A DNA stretch of 64,000 nt from Lucifuga dentata (taxonomy: Eukaryota; Chordata; Actinopteri; Ophidiiformes; Bythitidae): contig VXCM01002021.1 in NCBI GenBank assembly GCA_014773175.1, positions 62,001-126,000 on the forward strand, written 5' to 3'. Both the position numbers and the translations under genes were made by a program. A model generated the notes under the pieces. It did no database searches, was not told the origin of the DNA, and was given only the letters and a program-made list of their open reading frames with translations. Shown here piece after piece: positions 53,165 to 64,000 of this stretch (the first letter of the stretch is position 1; every line of letters begins with the position of its first letter).

Positions 53165-54638
53165 AACGTGCCAAGCTTTCCTATTTGAAGCCGTCAGCTG
53201 TTCTTGCTCCACTATCCTATACGTGCACTGCATGATGGGATGGTTAAATTAAAGTCAGGTGAATGCCCCAAGAGTTTGGGCCAAACACTGGCTGGTTAAT
53301 AAAGTGCCAAATTACAGCCTTATCGCTGCAGCTGTAGCCCTTTATCAGGTCAGTACAGCTTCAGTGGTGAGCCATTTATGCTTTTTTTCTTGGGAAAAAA
53401 AAAAGAACTAAATTAGGGAGTTAATTTAAAGCCAAATAATCCCAGGCAAATAGACTTTTAAAGAGATGCTTATGACTTGATGATTTTATAATACTGTTCT
53501 CAGTGCTCCATTCCATACTGAACCCAAATTAAGGGATAATTCTTCATACTAAAAATGCTGAACCAGAGTAATTTGGAAATCTGTTTTAATGTCCCTTAAC
53601 TGAGTTTTGAATTTAGGCTCAGAAATTGTAAACAACAGATCTACCCAGTTAGCTCCTGTTATCACACCAGAGCTTATGAATCTCTGGTAGTGCCATAAGC
53701 ACTCAGTGCTGCTCCAGTCACAGTAATTTGCACAATGCGCCGAGACTATAATACTCAGTAACAACTGCTTTTGCCCTGTCTCCACAAATCCTTCTTTGAC
53801 CTTTCTCTGAAATGCAAAAAAGGAAGGAAGAGGAAGGGGAAAAAAACAGGAGAGCTGATAAAATTAAGGTTTTGCTACAACACTATTACGCCACTGCAAC
53901 ACTTTGATTGTAACTGGTGGAGTTTTCAAAGATGAACATACTTTAAGTCACTCAGATCATGCTTATTATGTCCTTAAATCACTCAGCTCAGCTCATCATC
54001 TGTAATGACTAACACACTTGTATTTTATACACAGTTAAGAAAAGAAAAGCAGCTTCAGGGTTCAACAATATGGTGACTGCACCCTAAACTGCCAAGTACA
54101 TGCATTTCCCTAAGTTTACAAATGGAGAAATATACAATTTTAGGTGAAAAAATGCTTTAAATCTACAATAATTAATCATTTTGATACTGACATTGAATTA
54201 AATGACTGCGTAAGACTGTTAAAGGTGCACATTTACTGACAAACCCACAGAGAATTATTACCTAACTGTGCAGTTAAGGGCTTATTGTGTTAAAAAAAAA
54301 AAATGTTGTGGTAAGCTGATTGTATGCTACCAGCCCAGCACCAAAGAACAGACAAAGATAATGACTACAGCTGGTGAAGAAATCTGCATATGTGACTGTT
54401 AACAACAAGCTATTTTGCTTTGGAGCTGGTGGAAACCAAATCAGAGCTAAAAGGAGGGTGAAATCATTCGGCTTGACAGAAACATGACTCCAGTTGGCTT
54501 CTCATTCTGGTCCAAGTCTGCTGAATGTGCAAGTAGGCAATTGTTTGCTAACACTTTTGCTAAATGAATTACATCTCAGTATGGTATGTCAGCCGGCTTG
54601 CTTTGCTTTGGCCACCTATAATAGCCAAAATTTGATTA

Positions 54639-55091
<453 letters not shown>

Positions 55092-55164
55092 TTAGAGAGA
55101 CATTGCTGTGTTTGAAAGCTGTGGATTAATTTTTATAAATCCACATAGCATAAAAAAGACAAAC

Positions 55165-55165
<1 letters not shown>

Positions 55166-55213
<48 letters not shown>
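55166..55213. repeat. (GA)n microsatellite
   Basis: About 24 perfect GA units. Confidence 0.95.
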
Positions 55214-55215
<2 letters not shown>

Positions 55216-56385
55216 AATGGTCTTTAATTGTTTTCACACTCTGGAATCTGATGAAAGATGTCACACATTTAACAATTTAACCAATGGCAATGGTAAATGA
55301 CAGCATTTTTTTTTTTTGGGTCGTACCATCTTGGCCCTAATTAGACCCACAGACAGTTTGTGNATGACAGCATTTTTTTTTTTTGGGTCGTACCATCTTG
55401 GCCCTAATTAGACCCACAGACAGTTTGTGTGTGAGCTAGTTTACCAACAAAGCTGACAAAACTTTAATAACTAATAAATCTCACAAATACCTCCCACGGA
55501 AATTCAACTTTTGTTATTTTTTATTCCAAACTAAGCAAAAGAAAGATTCTGGAACCAAATGCAAAATCCTTCTCTGCTGTACACTTGCACACACACACAT
55601 GGATGGAAACTGCAAAGTAACAATCACTATCCATGTTATCTAAGAAATTACAGTAAAAATACAGAAACATAACTCCACTGCTTAGTACTATTAATCCATA
55701 TGATGCATCCATGCCCACACACGCAAACACACATACGAATGCCTTGACCCAGCCGTATATGCACTTCAAACGTGACATTTTCCGCTATATCACTGCTACT
55801 CATTCTTCACACACCCTGAAGCTTTCAACCATGACAGAAAGGAGAGCAAAAAGCACTGACGTCTGCTGCTATCTCACCTCCACAAGCCTCTCTCCTCTCC
55901 AACAGCATGTCATTGGTACGGCTCCAAAACTGCATCTGAACAATGCATCAGAGAGTCCTCGCTTATTCTGACAAAGAAATCACTGTGCGTACAAACACAT
56001 GCCGGAGTTTTTAAGAATTCAGCATGTCAACTTTATATTTACTGTCTTTATGTTTCCCTCTGTCTGTCTCCATTCTCTTTCTCCCTCTCTGACTCCCTTC
56101 ATACTTTCTCTAGCTTCTTTCAGGCTCAACAGGCCTGTTTCAGATGCAAGTGTGAACCTGCGTCATAATTCACTCCCCACTCTGATACATCACACTGGAG
56201 TAAACAGTGAGACAAACACTGCAGATGCTGTTTTAAGCAGCAACTGTCCAATGCTTTCTAAGGTTCTCTCCATCCTGTTCTCTCATTTTGTTGCCATCTT
56301 GTCATACCTCTTCCTCTCTCTGCTGTTTTCACTAATGCACTACATCCTTTCTGTTTAACCTTCTACAATCCACTTTTCCTCATCT

Positions 56386-56387
<2 letters not shown>

Positions 56388-56438
<51 letters not shown>
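56388..56438. repeat. (CT)n microsatellite ending at an N
   Basis: About 25 CT units, broken by the N at 56439, so the length is unreliable. Confidence 0.95.
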
Positions 56439-57516
56439 NCTCCTTCCTCCTCCCGAGACTCCTGAGAGTAATTCCATTATCAGCTATAAGCCTCAGTGGG
56501 GGTAAACACTGAGGGGGATGCAGCTTTGCCGGTTAGGCGTACAGCAATTAAACAAAGCCGAGGCCTCTGCACCCAGGAGATGATAAGGCAGGGCTTTATT
56601 CTCCGATTATGACAGCTGAATGTCTTCAATTCAGAGAACCAGTATACTACATACTTAGCCTCATTCAGCATGAGCTGAGTCATGGTGTCCTCAAAGTCGG
56701 CGTACCTACTGTCGCCCACAAATATGATTTTTTATGGCATTTCCAGGTTATATTGGATACTTTAGAGCATGTGGCAACAAGAAATAATGTTACAGAGCAG
56801 TCTGTATGTGACAAATTAATATGTGACAGGTGAAAGAAGAACATTCCATTCCAATATCATTACACTAAATTAGTAAAAGAACAGCAAAGCAAATGTTAGA
56901 AACTCAAAATAACACAGCAAAATGACAAGAATGGAAATAAACAACCTAATGGCTGAAGAAAGTTTGGTCAGTTGTGTGGATATATTCACACTGAAAGATG
57001 CCTGTCACTCATTAATGATACCCTCCAATTAATGTGAGAAGAGGAATGAAAGAAAGAAGAGCAAACACATTAAACACAAACACACTAAACTAAATATTGT
57101 TGATAACAGTGCCATTTCTTTGCTGGCTAGAGGAATATAGCAGAAAACCAAAAGAACAAAAAGAAAGTTCTGCATATATGAACTGACATACTGTGTAATC
57201 ATCTGGAGTGCTGATCTCATGCCAGTTAATGTTTTTTTTTTTTTTTTTTTTTAACTTGACTAAAACTTGGCCTAGATGCCATACTTGTCACATCCTTCTG
57301 GGTCTCTGTCATCATTTAGGAAAATACTGAAAGCATTAATCCCAAAGCATCTCCAACCACACACAAACCCAGACTACACAACAAACACGCTATGGACACA
57401 CACTTCTTTATCCATCCATCCACTGTCTCTTTCTCTGGCCCTTTCTCCCATTTTTTCACATTATCACAGCCATTTATTCTCTTATTTTCTGCCTTCTTGA
57501 TCCTAGCTTGTTTTTT

Positions 57517-57552
<36 letters not shown>
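57517..57552. repeat. (CT)n microsatellite
   Basis: About 18 CT units. Confidence 0.95.
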
Positions 57553-57555
<3 letters not shown>

Positions 57556-58423
57556 CCCTCATTCCCCTTTTTCCTCCTATGCTTCTCTCTTTCTCTGATG
57601 TACATCTCCATGGGGCTTGTTTCTCTGTTTCTGCAATCCCCTCCAACCCAGCGTCACCCCGCCGCAAGGCTGGAATGTGCCAGACAGTGGCGTCATTGTA
57701 ATAAAATGTGTGCTAAGCTTGCTTCATAAAGCTTTAATGAGAGGAGGGGACCAGCAGTACGGTGCATCATCACCACAGTAAAAGCATCAGACAAAATAGG
57801 CCCCCTGGGATTTTCTTTGCCTCTCCCTCCCATTGCTTCTCCCTCGCTCGTTCTCTCAGCATCTCCATATGTTTCATGCTTTGTATACATCCCTATGTCT
57901 TTTTCTGCTTTTTAATTGGTCACTCTGTCTTCTACAACCCCTCTCTTCCATTGTGCAGAACTCTCCACATCACTCTTTATGTCCAAGTCTTCCTCCTTTT
58001 ATCTGCATTGTACTATCAAACACATAGCTTCTGCATCCTTCTGTCCCTTCTAACTTCCTTTGCAGTTATCCCTATTATTCTACAATTTGTTTTCATTTAT
58101 GTCTCTGTTCATCTAGAAAAACCTCTTTATCATGTGCATACTCCTCACTTAAACCTTATTTATTTATTGGCATAACAGGAGAAAACATGTTGCTTAAGCA
58201 GAAAGAACCATTAGTTATAGTCTAATCACAAACACGCACGCAAACACTGCTTCATTCCCTTCACCATAACTCTCTCACTACCATGGTTATGCCTCTCGAC
58301 TAGCCGCCTATTTGTATTTCACGTGACAGCAAGAACAGATGCTCACAGATAAACCTGCTGCTGATTCCACTGTCACCAGACTATAATACATAATAAAAGC
58401 CAGACACAGACACACAAACATAC

Positions 58424-58425
58424 AG

Positions 58426-58454
<29 letters not shown>
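58424..58454. repeat. (CA)n microsatellite
   Basis: About 15 CA units. Confidence 0.95.
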
Positions 58455-58456
<2 letters not shown>

Positions 58457-59195
58457 CCTGATGCTGCAGTTGCACTTCACCCATTATTCTGAGTAACAAC
58501 CCACTAGCTAAGGACACATTCTGCAACACACTCAGCAAAAACTGTGAGCTCTAATTACCCACAGGTAAAGACCAAGATAAAGGAAGCACCTGAGCCATAA
58601 GCTGTTTTTTCTCAGCATTGCCCAAGGCTACCCACAGTGCAGCACAGTGATACCTGGTGGGTGAAGGAAGGTAAAGGCCAATAATAAGCTTTTATGAGCT
58701 ATATAATTAGAGAGGGATCTACTGCTTGTGGCCTTGTGCTGACATTATGCATTTAAGCCATTTACAGTAGTAGGCTCAGGAGATGTAACCTTTTGCATAT
58801 ATTGTGTTGCAAGATGTTTCAAAGAGTTCTGCCCTCAAAGAAAAGCAAGAGTGGAGCAGTGGTGCAGTAAACAGTGGAATATCTATAATGCCTGAAGTTC
58901 TTATCCAGAGTGACTTACATACTGCAGAAAAATTGGTGGGGAAACTGAAGAAGGTTTAGGAATAAAGTGAAAATAGATGTCAAGGCTGAAAACTGAAGAA
59001 ATGTTATTTAGCAATTATAAGAGGCTTTATGTATTTAGATGAATTGTGTCGTAAAACCATAATATATCAGCCTTGAGTAAATTCTCAGCCTTGGACTACA
59101 AATGTGTAAGAATCACATTTTCTTGTGTCTTCCAGGTAGTTCTTACTTTTGAACTATGTCTTAAAATATAATGCCTCCTTCTCTGTCCTGTCCTG

Positions 59196-59250
59196 TCCAT
59201 CCATCCATCCATCCATCCATCCATCCATCCATCCATCCATCCATCCATCC
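59196..59250. repeat. (CCAT)n microsatellite
   Basis: About 13 perfect tetranucleotide units. Confidence 0.97.
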
Positions 59251-62200
59251 TTTTTAATAGCTCCTGCAAACTGTGGGATAACAAGTTTCCCCATCCAAGT
59301 TCATTGCATGTCAGGATGCATGTCAGATTGTGCAACAAATGGCTGTGAATCGCAGGCAGAAACACAGCATCAACTTTTCATCCATTTGTGTCACTCTCAT
59401 GTTTTCAAAATGGAGCCAAAGATACAACAAACTCTGACAAGAGCACTGGTGCCATGGTGGACGTGTCTCATACTTCAATCCAGGACCATGGCTTGGGATT
59501 AATGACCAAAGATTTCATCATAATTCTCTCAAAATTGTCAACTTTTGTCCGCCACAGCCTAAAATCACACAGTGTGTAGGAGTCTTACAGTAATGGCATG
59601 CTGAGGCTTGGCTGCTGTAGCTCCATCTAGCTAAAACAATATTTCACAAATAATGGGCCTCAACCTAAACAAAGTTGAAATCTGGTCCATACTCTTAGGT
59701 AGTGGGTTGATAAAGCTTAAAACATTTTCATCCTTAATAGAGCACTTTCTGATCACTGAAGCTCAAACAGTTATCCAATTCCAGCCAACTCTTATTAGTA
59801 AACTATTGGCCAACAGTTATAATATTAATCCCCTGCTGAATGGGCAGCCTTTTACTGCAGGCCCTTGGTGAAATTTTTTATCCATGAAATTGAGGATGGG
59901 ATGATATTGTTTTTCAGTCTCAAGCTATTCAGCTTTTACTGAATTGTGAGTCTGAAATATATTTGCTATATTTGTAACTGGAAGCATTAGTTTATTGAAG
60001 ATTCTAGGAAGAAGACTGGGGAGCTCTCAGAGATTTCAGTGATTTTAGTGGAGAAACTCTTGCCAGGAGGCTGGTAGTTTCTCTCTGCTTATTTTTTTCT
60101 AGTGTTTGATAGCTGTTCTCAGCTCTGCAAATGAGTAGCGTTGTAAAACAGACAAACGATATCTATAGTAGAAAAAAGAACATAGTACTTATATGTGATA
60201 TCTGTCTGTGTTTAACACCACAGACAGATTTTTTGACATGAATTGGATTATTTTAGTTTAATTCACACTGATCCCAGAATAACATGGATTATAAGAATCA
60301 CATTTCCAAATATTGTACTCTCATGATGCCATATCTATAAATGTTTGGTACATGAACAACAGCCACCATTGGTGCACAAAGAAAGAGTCATTTTACATCT
60401 AAAACTGTGAGAAGAGCATTGTCCAGAAACATGGTTTTGTGTAGAAGCATACTGCTGTTATACTAACAATGAACCCTCAGCTCTGTGAAAGAGGAACATT
60501 ATAAAGATGAGACAAAGGACAAAGTCTGGAGATCAATAGAATCTGGCAGAGAGTAGAGTCACTATGGATTTCATATTTGTTCCTCTCCACTACAACATAG
60601 ATTATGGCACAATGGAGTAACCTCTCACATGAACACTGGCCTCTCAGAAGTTAGAAAGAGAATTTTATCAGATTTGATGTTTTTATATTGGTTTTCAGAT
60701 AGTGTAAAATATATATATACATAAGATAAAGGCCTGCAGAGGTGATAAATCAATACACAAACTTTTTTATTTATAAAAAACTCTTGAAAAGAAGAAAGAA
60801 CAATGCAGTACCTACATAATAGGTATTCCCTTTGAAAAAGCCTTGAACAAACAGCCTAAAATACACTATTGCACTGATATCCATTCCCAGATAAACATAT
60901 ACTGTACATTGCACTGAGCAGGTTTTAGCTGACAATAGGCTGCCATCCAAATGACAGTATTATGATGATAAGGTAAAAGCCTGCAGATCAATATTCTTAG
61001 AGAGTCTGTTTCCTCTTTAGATTTCATTCACGAACCATTCTAAAAACAACATAAATGAAAATAACAAGTCATACGTGATATTTTCTTTCAAGCAATGGCA
61101 ACCATCACACAGCTAAGGACTGAGATGAAAACCATAGTTTCCTTCACAGGTGAATGCTAACAATAAGATCAGGTCTCCAGAATTAAATGATTGAGTCAAC
61201 TTTTTGTGACCATTTTCACAGAAAGTATGACATGACACAATATACACAGCATCTGCTTCTTTTAAATGTGGTCTTTATTCATGATCGCCAAATGTTCATC
61301 AAAAGAACAGAGAGAGAAGCATAAGTCTTGCATGGTACGAGAGTGACAAAAGTGACTGAAAATGATTTTTTTTAAATTGAAGAAATGCTTTTTTTTGTGG
61401 AAATGCAATTGAATTTATTAAAGGTTATTCTGATTAAAAATTTCTAAAAAGCCATTACGTTATCAAAGACTTGAAATATTGAAATAATATTTTAAAGCCT
61501 AGAGCTACTGACCTGGGAATAAACCATCATAATCTTTAATTATTTAACTTCGTGATTTTTAATACTTAAAATTCCACAACATGTCTTGCTATGTAAAATG
61601 TTTTTAAAATGAATGCATCGTGGTAAACATTGAGATAAGCAGCACTCCTAAAGTTGGGCTGGTTAAATAATGAGATCCATTGCCTTAGTTTGTCTGGAGT
61701 CTTGAACATGTTATTAACCTTTTCAGGATGACATGTAGCAGAATGTTTGGTTTGGTTTTGGTTAATAACATCAACAGCTGAGACATAAATAATTTACACC
61801 AGGCCATCAAATGTACTCATCTGCATCATTATATAGACAAGACAAAATGGTAAAACATGACAATTAATAGTGGCTGCACTGTATGGATCGCATATCAGAT
61901 TCTCACCACTAGAAGTCACTTTACAAGATAATTGTGAAGCAATAGATGAGCTTCATAAACCAGCCAATGATTACCAAGAATGATGGTGTATTATGTGCTG
62001 TGCTGTGAGAGTGTCACTGAATGAGGCCATTCATCCCTCTGTCTGCCTCTTTCTCCTTACTATCTTGCCTCTTTCACAAAAGTGCCTCAAGCAGAGAGGA
62101 AAAGAGAAGGAGCTTCAGTCGCCCTCAGTGAGAGAAGGAAAGAAAAGATGGAGAGAGAGAGAGCAGGGAGGAAGAGAACAGTTCCAAAACCAACAAGGGG

Positions 62201-62307
62201 CTGTGACAGTGACGAGTGAGCATACTTTGCTGCCAAGTTGACACTGCAGAGACAGAAAGTAGAGGTAGGGAGAGAACAAGGAGGAATACTAGAAATGTGT
62301 GTATATG

Positions 62308-62362
62308 TATGTATGTATATATATATATATAGTATATACAGAGAGAGAGAGAGAGAGAGAGA
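62308..62362. repeat. TA then GA microsatellites
   Basis: GTATGTATATATATA-type sequence followed by about 11 GA units. Confidence 0.9.
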
Positions 62363-62454
62363 GCTGTGACTGCATTTTAAGACTAATTTCTAGCCTTTTC
62401 GGTTCCTTCACCGGCCCACAGAGCTGCACTGCTACTCACAGAAACAGGTGTAGG

Positions 62455-62456
<2 letters not shown>

Positions 62457-62514
<58 letters not shown>

Positions 62515-62526
62515 CTCTCTCCCTCT
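62457..62526. repeat. (CT)n microsatellite
   Basis: About 30 CT units, then CTTT units. A (CCCT)n run follows at 62697-62737. Confidence 0.95.
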
Positions 62527-64000
62527 CACTGGATCAAAGGCCAACCAGATTGTGTCTTTTTTTGGCATATGTCTGAATACAGGGCTGAATATGGGGCCAA
62601 AGGTCAGTGACAGCAGGAAAAATGCTCCTGTGTAAAGCCTACATAGACCTCTGTCACTTTTTTATTCAGTTTGATTACATCTTTTCACTTCTCTGCACCT
62701 GTTCACCCTCTGTCCTCCCTCCCTCCCTCCCTCCCCCCCACAACATCTCCTCCAGGCCGTCTCCCTCAGGCTGCATGAATAAAGCTTCTAAGAATAAGAG
62801 TACTGATTAGGGGAAATGAGGGCAGGTACCAAGAGGGGGCAGCTGTCTCTATGGCCTTTGGGATGTTGTCACCGTTATTTAATATGCTAATAGTTGTTGA
62901 CACACGCCTCATTAATTTTATTTTAAAATACATATACTTTTAACAATAAAATACCCAACTGTGCAAAAGATCTTAGTTCTCACATGAAAATCATTTTGTA
63001 ACATTTATGCCATTTTATAGTTGACCACGATGAGCTGAACTGAAAATATCAATAATTTAGTGTTTAAACTAAAAAAAAAGGCAGATGTGGGAACATAATG
63101 GCTTCTGCATTAATTTTTCCACATTTAGAATGCAAAATGATAATAGTGAATGACTTTATATACCCTTTATTCAATTTCTTTTTTATTCAAGCCCATACTA
63201 TCTTTGGGCTTCTTTACTCCCTTTTTTCATCTATAAATTGTTTAACTAAATATCTGATTAAGTGCAATATCTGATACTGTATGCACAAAACAACACTCTT
63301 CAGGGGTGCATTTGGTGCAGAAATGACAGCATGAGTAACTGCTTTTTAATGTACAATGGAATATTTTTGAATTATTAAGCTCTTTTAGTACTGCAGGAAC
63401 TTTTTCAGGAATTCAGAACTTCATTCACACCCATGAACCAGGAGCCTTTCCTTTTATTTATTTATTTATTTTGTTTGTTTGTTTGTTTCAACAATCCCAA
63501 TAATCAGAGCGGCTCAGACATAATTAACAGTAAGTGGTATCACACAATGAATGCTATGCTAGGACTCTTAAAGCATACTCTGGTACCTTATGAGATATTC
63601 CATAATGTGTTTGTTGCTGACTTTAGAAAATTAAAAGCTCCCTCAGGATGAGAAATTGTCACCATAAGGTCTGCTGCTTGTTTGTGCTGTGGAAATGACA
63701 TGGCTGTCATAGTCACTTACTTTCATCTCCATAATTTTTGTGGTACTTATAGCACAGCACAAATGCAAACTTGGTGAAGGAACCAGCATGATCTGGAGAG
63801 TTCTGGATTAAATGGTTTCTTATTTGGTTATGATCTTTTGGGCCAAAATCACCTTTACATGCAACATAAAATCTGGTTTTAAATTTTTCTGTTAACATGA
63901 TCAGGAAATTATTTAATTTCACCAGGCTTTAAGATTTGTGATGAGTAACTCAAAAACCTGCACGTATGAACTTTTGGTAATTTGTAATATAGTACTAATA

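Noticed and set aside
54325..54350. RE1/NRSF-like motif (CCCAGCACC followed by AGAACAG)
   Set aside because: The second half-site is off by one in spacing and mismatched, so it is too weak to call.

Overview
The window is vertebrate, almost certainly ray-finned fish, nuclear DNA. It is AT-rich, intron-dominated and full of (CA)n, (GA)n and (TA)n microsatellites. It carries teleost-type interspersed repeats and one multi-exon gene with GT-AG introns. Single N characters and one 17-N gap mark a draft assembly. There is no sign of bacterial, phage or viral gene content.

The gene is an AMPA-type ionotropic glutamate receptor subunit on the minus strand, best matched to GRIA4 (GluA4). Distinguishing stretches include [17 protein letters not shown] in the amino-terminal domain and a flip exon reading [17 protein letters not shown] cannot tell gria4a from gria4b. 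Transcription runs from high to low coordinates. I placed 15 coding exons with base-precise splice sites: 54725-54964, 50391-50443, 50005-50136, 47103-47156, 45657-45815, 39787-39954, 39440-39544, 38259-38369, 30119-30325, 28429-28644, 27328-27488, 11882-12080, 7949-8196, 2862-2976 (flop) and 1023-1137 (flip). The first two coding exons (signal peptide and first part of the amino-terminal domain) lie beyond 64000. The last exon or exons (fourth membrane segment and C-tail) lie before base 1. All frames join without error.

The encoded parts work as one receptor. The high-coordinate third encodes the LIVBP-like amino-terminal domain. Exons 10 to 11 encode S1, M1 and the M2 pore loop with Gln at the Q/R position. 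Exons 12 to 13 encode M3 with the SYTANLAAF gate and most of S2. Two alternative 115-bp cassettes follow, flop then flip.

Three gene-level observations stand out. (1) The end of exon 13 and the start of its intron fold into a long hairpin with an A-C mismatch exactly at the R/G editing adenosine. (2) Two exons that are single in mammals are each split by an extra phase-0 intron, at 50137-50390 and 27489-28428. (3) The intron between flop and flip contains a perfect 16-bp inverted repeat and a strong CTCF-like motif.

Intronic DNA holds two copies of a 0.57-kb inverted-terminal-repeat element, a Tc1/mariner-like MITE, LINE 3' ends, SINE-like pieces, a 0.4-kb tandem duplication beside a strand-switching minisatellite (3.8-5.5 kb), and a CpG-containing block at 18.4-19.8 kb that resembles a solo LTR. 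Several single-N positions are flanked by exact 62-67 bp duplications and look like unmerged contig overlaps. I found no nested protein gene, tRNA, rRNA or CRISPR, and nothing that looks like a new multi-gene system.
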